From JAVBNC01 sp031551765 (GTDB taxonomy: Bacteria; Desulfobacterota; Desulfovibrionia; Desulfovibrionales; Desulfovibrionaceae): a DNA stretch of 16,308 nt. The notes beneath the pieces are model-generated. The model was not told the origin of the DNA and did not search any database. It worked only from the letters and a program-made list of their open reading frames with translations. Within the stretch, counting starts at the first letter, position 1; each line of letters starts with the position of its first letter. Location: contig JAVBNC010000066.1 in the NCBI GenBank assembly GCA_031551765.1, forward strand, positions 1 to 16,308, in the 5' to 3' direction. Shown in pieces: positions 6,321 to 15,337 of this stretch. Position numbers and translations under genes: made by a program.

Positions 6321-6830
6321 ATGAGCAAAGAACAGTACTCTTTTTCCTGGGACCTTATCGGCGACATCAGCGCCAGAGAAAACCTGGGCGAATACACCCG
6401 CGTGGAAGTGTACCGCCTGATGCAGTTCACTCTGCGTGACGTATTGGAAAAGCGCTACAACCGCGAAGAGGCCGACGCCATATTCCGCGAGGCGGGTAAA
6501 CTGGCGGGAGAGCATTTTTACGGCCAGTTCATCACGCCCGGGCTTGATTTCAAAGCTTTTACCGCGTCGCTGCAAGCCGTGCTCAAGGAACTGGGCATCG
6601 GCATTCTGCGCATTGAAGAGGCGAACCTGGAAGCCGGCTCCATCACGCTTTCCGTTTCGGAAGACCTGGATTGTTCCGGTCTGCCAGAACTCGATTTCGA
6701 ATTCTGCGCCTATGACGAGGGCTTTTTGTCCGGCATACTCGGCAAGTACACCGGCCGTCCCGTGGATGCGCGCGAAGTGGACTGCTGGTGCACCGGGGAC
6801 AGAACCTGCCGCTTTGAGGTGAAGTTTTAA
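6321..6830 (+). CDS. V4R-domain (4-vinyl reductase-like) sensor protein
   Basis: This 169-residue cytoplasmic protein has no signal peptide or membrane segment. Its C-terminal half (about 105-169) carries the V4R signature: a GxLxGxL-type glycine-rich segment (GFLSGILGKY) and a closing VDCWCTGDRTCRF with Cys155, Cys157 and Cys163, which bind zinc in the family (established knowledge). V4R domains bind small hydrophobic molecules, as in the phenol/toluene-sensing DmpR/XylR regulators. The N-terminal half is helical and also occurs in heme NO-binding-like (HNOB) sensors; a role in gas or ligand sensing would be inference. The start at 6321 has AGGGG 10 nt upstream. It lies 83 nt before a GGDEF cyclase with no terminator between, which suggests it supplies the input signal to that enzyme. 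Confidence 0.8.
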   Translation: MSKEQYSFSWDLIGDISARENLGEYTRVEVYRLMQFTLRDVLEKRYNREEADAIFREAGKLAGEHFYGQFITPGLDFKAFTASLQAVLKELGIGILRIEEANLEAGSITLSVSEDLDCSGLPELDFEFCAYDEGFLSGILGKYTGRPVDAREVDCWCTGDRTCRFEVKF

Positions 6831-6913
6831 CGCCGGCGCTGCAGCGAACATTCCACATGCACGTGATGCGTCTTGTACAGCAGCGCGTGCCGACCCTAAG
6901 GACATGTTCCCGC

Positions 6914-7984
6914 ATGGGTGCAAATCAAAAATCCTCCCCTCCAGCTTCGGAAGCACTGGCCGGCGCTTCCGAGCTGCGTGACGCCCTGTGGCACTGCCTG
7001 CTTACCGGCCGCCGTCCGGATTTACCTCCCCATCTGGAAGCGGACGGGCAAATTACAGCTCTGTTCGACTACCTCATGGTCCTGCAAAAGGCCCTGTCCT
7101 CCCTTTCCCGCGGCAATTGCTCCACTCCGGTACAGCTCAAGGGCTATACAGCCGGGGTGGTCAAAATGCTGCAGTCCAACTTCCGGCACCTAATCTGGAA
7201 AGCCGGGCTCATCGCGTCCGGCGACTTTTCCCAGCGCATTGACTTTATGGGCGAACTGTCCGACGCCTTCAACACCATGGGCATAGAGCTGGCAGAGGCC
7301 CATGCCAAGCTGGAGGCGCAAAAAGAACACCTGGCCAGCCTTTCCGAGGATCTCAACCGGGAAATAGCCGTGCGCATAGCGGCGGAACACGACCTGCGCC
7401 GGGAAGAGCAACGCCTGCGCAAACTGGCTTCCATTGACCCGCTCACCGGAATTGCCAACAGGCGGCACTTTTTTTACCTGGCTAAAAAGGAACTCGACCG
7501 CAGCCGCCGTTCCGGGCAGCCCTGCTGCCTGGCCATGACGGACCTGGACAACTTCAAAAAACTCAACGACAATTACGGCCACAAATACGGCGACACCGCC
7601 CTGCGCCGTATCGCCAAAATTCTTACTTCCGGCATACGCGCCTATGACATTGTGGGCCGCTACGGCGGGGACGAATTCATTCTGCTCTTTTCCGGCGCGG
7701 ACAAGGGGGAAGCCTGCGGCACCTTGCAACGCCTGATCCGCGCCATTGCCGAGGCAGGCATTTCCCCGCCGGACATGAACCCGCCCGTGGCCATCAGTTG
7801 CGGCCTTACAGAAGTTGACACACAGGGCGAGGGCGAAAACACCTTGCACAACGCCATTCTCCGGGCGGATGCCGCCATGTACAGCGCCAAGCAGCAGGGC
7901 GGCAACCGCGTGGACCTGGCCCGCCGTACCCCAGAACATCCCGATCAGTCCGAACAACCTGACCAGCCCGAGCAATCATTGTGA
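6914..7984 (+). CDS. GGDEF diguanylate cyclase with HAMP-like segment and intact I-site
   Basis: This predicted diguanylate cyclase makes cyclic di-GMP from two GTP. With the start at 6914 it has 356 residues. There is no convincing signal peptide or transmembrane helix. Residues 90-130 (LIASGDFSQRIDFMGELSDAFNTM) resemble a HAMP-type linker, residues 130-170 look coiled-coil, and the GGDEF domain begins with DPLTGIANRR (175-184). The active site GGDEF (251-255) is complete, and RAYD (242-245) lies exactly five residues before it, the canonical inhibitory site for product feedback. The C-terminus is a PDQ/EQ-rich tail. The start is uncertain: the ATG at 6914 has AAGGA 11 nt upstream, and an earlier in-frame ATG at 6857 has none. 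The stop TGA overlaps the GTG start of the next gene, implying translational coupling. Confidence 0.9.
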   Translation: MGANQKSSPPASEALAGASELRDALWHCLLTGRRPDLPPHLEADGQITALFDYLMVLQKALSSLSRGNCSTPVQLKGYTAGVVKMLQSNFRHLIWKAGLIASGDFSQRIDFMGELSDAFNTMGIELAEAHAKLEAQKEHLASLSEDLNREIAVRIAAEHDLRREEQRLRKLASIDPLTGIANRRHFFYLAKKELDRSRRSGQPCCLAMTDLDNFKKLNDNYGHKYGDTALRRIAKILTSGIRAYDIVGRYGGDEFILLFSGADKGEACGTLQRLIRAIAEAGISPPDMNPPVAISCGLTEVDTQGEGENTLHNAILRADAAMYSAKQQGGNRVDLARRTPEHPDQSEQPDQPEQSL

Positions 7985-9129
7985 TCCTACGCCGTTTCCG
8001 CTGCCGTATGGCGCTTGTCCTGGGCCTGTTTCTCCTGCATGCGGCCACGGCCCATGCCCGCCCCGCCCTTCCCGAACGCCCTTCCCTGGAAATCATGACC
8101 GGTCAAATGCTCATGGTGGGCTTTAAAGGCACCGGGGAAACGCCCCTGTCCCAGGATCTGGCGCGCCTGTTGCCTATGATCCGCTCCGGGAAGTTGGGCG
8201 GGGTCATTCTTTTCGATGTCGACTGGCAGACCAAAAAACGCGGCCGCAACATCACTTCCGCCGCGCAGGTGAAAAAACTGTCCGCCCTGTTGCAGGACAG
8301 CGCGCCCATCCCCCTGTTCATCGCCGTGGACCAGGAAGGCGGCGCCGTGCAACGTCTGAAACCGGAACACGGCCTGCCCGCCACCCCTTCCGCCGCCGTC
8401 CTGGGCCGCGAAGACCCCAAGCAAACCCGCGCGGTTGCGCGAACCCTGGGCCAAAGGCTGCGCGGCCTGGGCATCAATGTGGATTTCGCGCCTGTGGCGG
8501 ACGTGGCCACGGCGCCGGACGGCCCGGCCATAGGCAAGGTGCAGCGGGCCTTTTCCGGCGACCCCGCCCTGGTGGCCGCCCATGCCGCCGCCTTTGCCCG
8601 GGGCCTGGGAGATGCGGGCATTATCGCGTCCTACAAGCACTTTCCCGGCCACGGCAGCGCCACGGCAGACACGCATCTCGGCTTTACGGACATCAGTGCC
8701 AGCTGGGACAAACGGGAGCTTCTCCCCTACCAACGGCCCGCCCTGCCCATGGACACACCGCTGATGGTCATGACCGGACACCTTTTCAACAGCAAGCTGG
8801 ACCCCAAGCTGCCCGCCTCCCTTTCCCGCGCCGTGATCACGGACCTTTTGCGCGGCCGGCTCGGCTGGCAGGGCGTGGTCATTACCGACGATCTGCAGAT
8901 GAAAGCCGTGTCCGCGCACTACAGCCAGGAAGAGGCCGTGCGCCTGGCCGTGCTGGCGGGCACGGACATTCTGCTCAGCGGCAACAACCTGGCCCATTCG
9001 CCGGACGAAGCCCAGAAGCTGCACGCTATTCTGCTGCGTCTGGTTAAAAGGGGGGACATCAGCCAGGAGCGTATTTTCCAGTCCTGGCAGCGTATCCGGG
9101 CTTTAAAAATGCGGCTGAAACAATTGTAA
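7981..9129 (+). CDS. Exported glycoside hydrolase family 3 (NagZ-like beta-N-acetylhexosaminidase)
   Basis: This 382-residue enzyme begins with a signal peptide (MILRRFRCR then a hydrophobic run, cleavage near AHA-27), so it should act in the periplasm, unlike the cytoplasmic E. coli NagZ. GH3 motifs are present: AVDQEGGAVQRL (115-126), NVDFAPVADV (167-175), KHFPGHG (219-225) followed by DTH (230-232), the NagZ-type His general acid/base region, and VVITDDLQM (299-307) containing the catalytic aspartate. Expected activity is removal of N-acetylglucosamine from peptidoglycan fragments or other beta-linked sugars. The start GTG at 7981 overlaps the GGDEF stop by four bases (GTGA) and gives the full basic signal N-region. 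An ATG at 8008 would shorten it and also lacks a ribosome binding site. It ends before the shared terminator at 9188. Confidence 0.9.
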   Translation: MILRRFRCRMALVLGLFLLHAATAHARPALPERPSLEIMTGQMLMVGFKGTGETPLSQDLARLLPMIRSGKLGGVILFDVDWQTKKRGRNITSAAQVKKLSALLQDSAPIPLFIAVDQEGGAVQRLKPEHGLPATPSAAVLGREDPKQTRAVARTLGQRLRGLGINVDFAPVADVATAPDGPAIGKVQRAFSGDPALVAAHAAAFARGLGDAGIIASYKHFPGHGSATADTHLGFTDISASWDKRELLPYQRPALPMDTPLMVMTGHLFNSKLDPKLPASLSRAVITDLLRGRLGWQGVVITDDLQMKAVSAHYSQEEAVRLAVLAGTDILLSGNNLAHSPDEAQKLHAILLRLVKRGDISQERIFQSWQRIRALKMRLKQL

Positions 9130-9187
9130 CCGGTTCATGACCGGTATATGACAGGCACGCACCCGGCATTCACCCGGTCAAAATACG

Positions 9188-9219
9188 CAAAGCCCCCGGT
9201 TCGCACCGGGGGCTTTGTT
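9188..9219. terminator. Shared terminator between GH3 and groEL
   Basis: A perfect 13-bp stem (9188-9200 with 9205-9217) and TCGC tetraloop lies between two convergent genes. The T-tail is short on the plus strand (TTGTTG) and T-rich on the minus strand (CGTATTTTG), so it probably ends transcripts in both directions. Confidence 0.8.
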
Positions 9220-9241
9220 GTCTAAGGCTGAAGGGAGGCGA

Positions 9242-10888
<1,647 letters not shown>

Positions 10889-10944
10889 GTGTATTCCTCC
10901 GAAAAAATAAAACGGTTCAATAAAGAGCCGAAACAGGCCGGATA

Positions 10945-11232
10945 TTATTCAATGATGGCAAGGATATCGTCTTCGCGCATCACCAGGTGCTCAACGCCGT
11001 CCAGCTTGATTTCGGTGCCGGCGTACTTGTTGAACAGCACGGTGTCGCCCGCCTTGACAGCCATGGCAACGCGCTTGCCGTCGTCAGCCACTTTGCCGGG
11101 GCCGGCGGCGACCACCGCGCCCTTGGAGGGCTTTTCCTTGGCCGTATCGGGAATGAACAGGCCACCGGCGGTCTTTTCTTCCATTTCCAGGCGCTTGACC
11201 AGCACACGGTCGTTAAGGGGCTTCAGTTTCAT
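10945..11232 (-). CDS. groES: Co-chaperonin GroES
   Basis: This 95-residue GroES starts KLKPLNDRVLVKRLE. It keeps the mobile-loop region EEKTAGGLFIPDTAKEKP (about residues 18-35) that docks on GroEL, and the closing NKYAGTEIKLDGVEHLVMREDDILAIIE. The start has GGAGG 11 nt upstream. It is first in the groES-groEL operon, with the CIRCE operator 42 nt ahead of its start codon. Confidence 0.98.
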   Translation of the reverse strand: MKLKPLNDRVLVKRLEMEEKTAGGLFIPDTAKEKPSKGAVVAAGPGKVADDGKRVAMAVKAGDTVLFNKYAGTEIKLDGVEHLVMREDDILAIIE

Positions 11233-11274
11233 AATTCCATCAACCTCCGACTTTCTTTGTTCGAATCGTTTCGT

Positions 11275-11301
11275 TTAGCACTCGAAGGGGGCGAGTGCCA
11301 G
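11275..11301 (-). promoter_or_regulatory. CIRCE operator (HrcA binding site), imperfect
   Basis: Read on the plus strand, TTAGCACTC (11275-11283), a 9-nt spacer and GAGTGCCAG (11293-11301) form the CIRCE inverted repeat TTAGCACTC-N9-GAGTGCTAA with 9/9 and 7/9 matches. Placement just upstream of groES fits HrcA repression released by heat shock. No convincing -35/-10 pair was found ahead of it; hrcA is not in the window. Confidence 0.88.
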
Positions 11302-11547
11302 CCACAAACCAAAGCACTCCAGCCTCTTCAGAACCAGGAGCCCCGAAGAACAGAGCGCGGCATAAAAATGTGGGAGCGGCAAAGGTGAGGCCTCTGCCCA
11401 CGTGACGAAGGGGATAATAAGGCAGCTTTTTTTTTTGAAAAGAGGAAAAGCGCAAAAAAAAATATTTTTTTGTTTTATCCTGAAAATACACGCTGGCAAG
11501 CGTGCCAACACTGTTGTATACAAGGAAAAAATCCGTGGAGGCCCTTT
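11302..11547. other. Intergenic region between groESL and the 11548 gene
   Basis: The region holds the groESL promoter zone (minus strand), a ten-T run at 11427-11436, an A-run then T-run around 11454-11471, and a 10-bp palindrome TTGTATACAA at 11514-11523. The hexamers CTGGCA (11493-11498) and TATACA (11517-11522), 18 nt apart, are a weak candidate promoter for the plus-strand gene. Its ribosome binding site GGAGG lies just upstream of 11548. Confidence 0.45.
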
Positions 11548-11919
11548 ATGCCCACCCCCACCCAAAACTTGGCCCTGTGGCTTGACGAGCGTTGCGCGTT
11601 CCTGCGCCACCTGGAAACGGAAGCCTTTGAAGTTATGCAAAAGCAGGGCGACGAGGAACGCTACCGCCAGCTCATGCTGCAAAAAACCCTGTTCATCGCC
11701 GCGCTGCCGGACGAAGCCGCGGACCTGGTCAAGGCCTTGCCCGCGGACAAGGCCCAGCGCGTGGCGGACCGCCTTGGCGCCTTCCAGCGCGGGGCGGAAA
11801 ACGCCCTCGACCTCAATTCCGTGTTCTACATGTCCGCCCTGCTCTACCCGGACGAGCACAAGCCCGGGGACCCCAACAACCTGGAACGGCTGGCAACGGA
11901 AGTGAAAGGCTGGGGATAG
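11548..11919 (+). CDS. Conserved-looking hypothetical protein
   Basis: I do not recognise this 123-residue protein. It is soluble, acidic to neutral, mostly helical, and has no signal peptide or membrane segment. The start at 11548 is fixed by a GGAGG site (CGTGGAGGCCCTTT then ATG). The N-terminal third is rich in Glu/Arg/Leu helices with one Cys (DERCAFLRHLE), the middle repeats ALP-type turns, and the end contains LLYPDEHKPGDPNN. Codon use is GC-rich at third positions like its neighbours, so it is native rather than acquired. It is transcribed alone, divergent from groESL and ending in a terminator at 11946-11984. Proximity to the heat-shock operon gives no strong functional clue. Confidence 0.7.
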   Translation: MPTPTQNLALWLDERCAFLRHLETEAFEVMQKQGDEERYRQLMLQKTLFIAALPDEAADLVKALPADKAQRVADRLGAFQRGAENALDLNSVFYMSALLYPDEHKPGDPNNLERLATEVKGWG

Positions 11920-11945
11920 GAGCCTTCCGCAAGAATACGCTCGCA

Positions 11946-11984
11946 GAGGCCGGCCGGCGCGCGCCTTCCGGCCTCAATTTTTTT
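11946..11984 (+). terminator. Terminator of the 11548-11919 gene
   Basis: An 8-bp perfect outer stem (GAGGCCGG 11946-11953 with CCGGCCTC 11968-11975), extendable by inner G/C pairs, is followed by AATTTTTTT on the plus strand. The right arm overlaps the stop codon of the minus-strand thioesterase, so the two convergent genes share this end. There is no T-tract in the minus direction. Confidence 0.8.
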
Positions 11985-12366
11985 GCAGCACGTGCGCGTC
12001 CAGCACAAAGCAGGTGAAACGGCCGCTGAAGACCAGTGTTTCGCCCACGGTCACGTCCACGGCAACCACGCGCTTGCGACCCTTTTCCTCTTCCACTTTT
12101 GCGGCGGCAACGGCCACGTCACCCACCCGCACCGGCTTGAGAAAACTGCTTTCCGCCGCGCCCAGCACCACGTTGGGGTCGTTCACCGCCAGCATGGCGG
12201 CGTAGTCGGCCAGGCCGAAAATAAAGCCGCCGTGCACCAGGCCCAGGCTGTCCGCCGCCATGGGCGGGGTGGCGGCCAGCCGCACCAGGCTTTTGCCCGG
12301 CTCCAGGGACACGGGCTCGCCGCACAGGGCGCGGTCTACGCTAAGATGGGTATTGGGTCCGCTCAT
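11974..12366 (-). CDS. Hotdog-fold thioesterase (PaaI/YbgC-like)
   Basis: This 130-residue protein has the 4HBT thioesterase pattern of the PaaI group: LVHGGFIFGLADYAAMLAVN near the middle (HGG loop then an acidic residue in the helix, the usual active-site arrangement), followed by SFLKPVRVGDVAVAAAKV and a C-terminal strand GETLVFSGRFTCFVL. It would hydrolyse an acyl- or aryl-CoA thioester; the substrate cannot be named. The start at 12366 is chosen because GGAGGA lies just upstream. An upstream in-frame extension to 12486 overlaps emrB and has no homologous look. It follows emrB by 53 nt, so it may be co-transcribed with emrAB. Confidence 0.88.
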   Translation of the reverse strand: MSGPNTHLSVDRALCGEPVSLEPGKSLVRLAATPPMAADSLGLVHGGFIFGLADYAAMLAVNDPNVVLGAAESSFLKPVRVGDVAVAAAKVEEEKGRKRVVAVDVTVGETLVFSGRFTCFVLDAHVLQKN

Positions 12367-12419
12367 GCTTTTCCTCCAGGACGTGCTGCAACAGGCCCTA
12401 CATGCCCGGCCGGGCCGCG

Positions 12420-13976
12420 TCAATCCTGCCGCACGGGTTTCGCCATCCAGACCACGGCTATCAGCGACAGGAACAGCACCATGCAACCCCAGTAAATCTC
12501 ATTGGCTGAAATGATGAAGCCCTGGCGCGTGATTTCCTTGGCCAAATATTTCGCGCTCTCCAACTCGTCCATGCCCAGGCCTTGCAGGGCTTCCAGCGTG
12601 TCCCGGGCTATGGGGTTGTAGACGTTCACGTGCTCGGTCAGGTGGGTGTGGTGCACGGCCTCGCGCCGCTCCCACAGCGTGACCGCCACGGAAGAGCCCA
12701 CGGCCGCCGCCGTGGAACGGCAACAGTGGTACAGGCTGGCTCCCCTGGCGATCTGCTCCGGCCGCATATGGGTGAAGGCCAGCGCGAGAAGACTGGGAAA
12801 AAAGAGCATGTTGGCCATGCCCTGCGCGAACTGCGGGATAACCACGAACCAGATGTCCATGTCCGGCGAAAACCAGGTCCGGGTGTACATGCAGACCCCG
12901 AAAATCAAAAAGCTGCAGGTGACCAGCACGCGCAGGTCAAAATGCTTGGCGTACCTGCCGTAAATGGGCATCAGAAAAAGCTGGAGCAAGCCCAGGGGCG
13001 CGGCGGCCAGGCCCGCCAGGGTGGCGGTGTACCCGTATTGAGTCTGCAAAAGCAGGGGCAGCAGCACCACGGTGCCGAAAAAGGCCATGCGGCCCAGGCT
13101 GACGCAAATGACGGCTATGGTGAAATTGCGCGAGGCGAACATTTTGAGGTCCACCACCGGATTTTCGTCAGTCAGCTCCCAGGCCACCAGAAGGGTCAGG
13201 GCTATCAACGAAGTGATGGCCAGGCCCACCACCAGGTCGGAATTGAACCAGTCCAGCTCCTTGCCCCGGTCCAGCACCATCTGCAAAGAGCCGATGCCGA
13301 CAACCAACAAGGCCAGGCCCACATAGTTCATGGGCCGCTTGACCCGCGTGGTTTCGCGCTGGCCAAGCACATTCCAGGCCAGGAAAATCACCAGCGCGCC
13401 CACGGGCACGTTGATGAAAAAAATCCAGCCCCAGTAGCAGTTGTCGCTGATCCAGCCGCCCAGCATGGGCCCGCAGATGGGGGCCACGGAAACGGTCATG
13501 GACCACAGGGCTATGGCCATGTAGCGCTTGTCCAGGGGGTAGTTGTTCAGCAACAGGCTCTGGGCCAGGGGCAGCATGGGACCGGCCACAGCGCCCTGTA
13601 CGACGCGGAAGACCACCAGAACTTCCAGGCTGGTGGCCAGACCGCAGAAAAAAGAAGAGAGGGCGAACAGCCCGGTGGACAGCAAAAACACCCGCACTTC
13701 GCCAAAGCGACGGGCCAGCCAGCCGGAAATGGGCAGGAAAATGGCGTTGGCTATGGCGTAGGAGGTAATGACCCAGGTGCCCTGGGTGGAAGAGGCGCCC
13801 AGGTTCCCGGCTATGGTGGGCACGGCCACGTTGGCAATGGTGCTGTCCAGCACTTGCATGAAGGTAGCCAGGGGCAAAGCCACGGTGATAACGGCCAGGC
13901 GAAGGCCGGTAAGCGGCGGATAGACGGGCGCTTTCAGCAGGCCGGGCTTTGCGTTTTCCTGAGACCGCTTGCTCAT
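12420..13976 (-). CDS. emrB: DHA2-family MFS drug/proton antiporter
   Basis: This 518-residue inner-membrane exporter is close to the length of E. coli EmrB and appears to have 14 hydrophobic segments. DHA2 hallmarks are TFMQVLDSTIANVAVPTI in the first helix, WVITSYAIANAIFLPISGWLARRFG (motif A loop), the motif C-like APICGPMLGGWISD in helix 5, and WIFFINVPVG. It works with a membrane-fusion adaptor (emrA, 78 nt upstream) and an outer-membrane channel, here not in the window, to expel hydrophobic toxicants. The start at 13976 has only a weak GGAT-like site; an alternative ATG at 13989 is in another frame. The C-terminus is intact. No TetR or MarR regulator is adjacent, which is unusual for such operons. 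Confidence 0.93.
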   Translation of the reverse strand: MSKRSQENAKPGLLKAPVYPPLTGLRLAVITVALPLATFMQVLDSTIANVAVPTIAGNLGASSTQGTWVITSYAIANAIFLPISGWLARRFGEVRVFLLSTGLFALSSFFCGLATSLEVLVVFRVVQGAVAGPMLPLAQSLLLNNYPLDKRYMAIALWSMTVSVAPICGPMLGGWISDNCYWGWIFFINVPVGALVIFLAWNVLGQRETTRVKRPMNYVGLALLVVGIGSLQMVLDRGKELDWFNSDLVVGLAITSLIALTLLVAWELTDENPVVDLKMFASRNFTIAVICVSLGRMAFFGTVVLLPLLLQTQYGYTATLAGLAAAPLGLLQLFLMPIYGRYAKHFDLRVLVTCSFLIFGVCMYTRTWFSPDMDIWFVVIPQFAQGMANMLFFPSLLALAFTHMRPEQIARGASLYHCCRSTAAAVGSSVAVTLWERREAVHHTHLTEHVNVYNPIARDTLEALQGLGMDELESAKYLAKEITRQGFIISANEIYWGCMVLFLSLIAVVWMAKPVRQD

Positions 13977-14054
13977 ACGCCATCCACAAACCAGGCTGCG
14001 TGGCCGGGATTTCCGAAAATGGCCGCCCCGAAGAAGCGCAGGAACCGCGCCGCG

Positions 14055-15269
14055 TTATTCGCCGGCGTGACCGGCGATAATCGCGTTGATTTCCGCGTCA
14101 ATTTCCGTGAGGTCATGCTCCAGGATGTCCGTCCTGAACAACGGCGCCCCCTGCCCGGCGGCGACGCCCAGCATGGCGCCGGAACTGTCGCTGATATTCA
14201 CGTAGGCCGTGCAGGAAAGGCCCACCAGCAGCGGGGCTTTGGCCAGATCAGCCGGGTCGAGAGCGATTCTGACGGGCACGCGCTGCACCACTTTGATCCA
14301 GTTGCCTGTGGCATTTTCCGGGGGGAGCAGGGAAAAACTGCTGCCCGTGCCCGCGGAAAAGCCGATGATACTGCCCCTGTAGTCCACGGAACGGCCGTAA
14401 ATGTCCGCCCGCACCAGAACCGGCTGGCCTATGCGCATTTTGGCCAGGTCCACTTCCTTGAAGTTGGCGTCCACCCACACCCCGGAAAGAGGCACTACCG
14501 CCAGCAAAGGCGTGCCCGGGGTGACCTGCATGCCCACCTGCACCGTGCGCCGGGCCACAAAGCCGTCCACCGGGCTTTTGATTTCACAGCGCCTCCAGGC
14601 CAGCCAGGCTTCGCGCAGGCGGTGGGCTTCCAGACGCACGGGGGGCTGCTCGGCCAACGGTGTGTCCTGTAAAAGCAAGCGGTTACGGCGCATATCCTGA
14701 CGGGCCACCTGCAGGGCCACTTCCGCAATGGCCAAATTGTCCCTGGCGTGGCTGAAATCTTCCTCACTGACAGCCATGGTCCTTCTGCTGGCCTGGCGCC
14801 GCTGCAAATCGCCCCGGGCCTTTTCCAGCTCCCGCTTACGCAGTTCCACCACGGAGGAAAGACGGGATGATTCCGCCATCAGGCTGCGGGTGCGGCGCAC
14901 CGTGTCCGCCAGCAGGGAACGCGCCCTCTCCAGAGCCAGGCACGCGTCCGTATCATCAAGGCGCAGCAAGGTCTGCCCGGCTTTAACGGCCTGGGTGTTG
15001 TCGGCCATGATCTCTGAAACGCTGCCCGAAACCTGCGGGGAAACGCGCACCAGGTTGCCGGCCACGTAAGCGTTGTCCGTGGAAGCTTCCAGCCGCAAAA
15101 AAAAGTACCAGTACCCCAGCCAAAGCACTCCCGCCGCCAAAAAAAGGAAGCAGATGCTGGAAAGCAGACGGGTTCTGCCGTTGCGTTTCGCCGCGCCGGA
15201 GGAATCGTTCTCCTGGCCGGGCCCGGCGGGAGTTTTTTGGGAACCGTCTGGACTGCTGTCTGCGCTCAT
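14055..15269 (-). CDS. emrA: HlyD-family membrane fusion protein (EmrA-like)
   Basis: This 404-residue adaptor has a Ser/Gly/Pro-rich cytoplasmic N-tail, one membrane helix (about 35-56), then the first half of the lipoyl/barrel-sandwich domain (DNAYVAGNLVRVSPQVSGSVSEI). A long alpha-hairpin with Arg/Glu/Leu repeats follows (about 105-215), then the second half (IKSPVDGFVARRTVQVGMQVTPGTPLLAVV) and a beta-barrel starting VWVDANFKEVDL. It bridges EmrB to an outer-membrane factor. The start at 15269 has AAGGAAA upstream. It is the first gene of the emrA-emrB-thioesterase set and sits behind an extended -10 promoter. No outer-membrane TolC partner is encoded here. Confidence 0.93.
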   Translation of the reverse strand: MSADSSPDGSQKTPAGPGQENDSSGAAKRNGRTRLLSSICFLFLAAGVLWLGYWYFFLRLEASTDNAYVAGNLVRVSPQVSGSVSEIMADNTQAVKAGQTLLRLDDTDACLALERARSLLADTVRRTRSLMAESSRLSSVVELRKRELEKARGDLQRRQASRRTMAVSEEDFSHARDNLAIAEVALQVARQDMRRNRLLLQDTPLAEQPPVRLEAHRLREAWLAWRRCEIKSPVDGFVARRTVQVGMQVTPGTPLLAVVPLSGVWVDANFKEVDLAKMRIGQPVLVRADIYGRSVDYRGSIIGFSAGTGSSFSLLPPENATGNWIKVVQRVPVRIALDPADLAKAPLLVGLSCTAYVNISDSSGAMLGVAAGQGAPLFRTDILEHDLTEIDAEINAIIAGHAGE

Positions 15270-15328
15270 ACCCGATTTCCTTGCCTGGTTCGAGATAAAA
15301 GGCCGTATACTACCGTGGACGGCAGCAT

Positions 15329-15337
15329 ATCATACCA
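15329..15337 (-). promoter_or_regulatory. Extended -10 promoter element for emrAB
   Basis: On the minus strand TGGTATGAT (plus-strand 15329-15337) is an extended -10 (TGn plus TATGAT, 5/6), about 60 nt ahead of the emrA start. No good -35 is visible, as allowed for extended -10 promoters. Short inverted repeats lie just downstream (GCCGT 15302-15306 with ACGGC 15319-15323), a possible operator. Confidence 0.5.

Noticed and set aside
12582..14672. Long plus-strand open frame (696 codons) opposite emrB and emrA
   Set aside because: It runs antisense across two well-recognised genes and has low-complexity His/Gln/Gly composition and no ribosome binding site.
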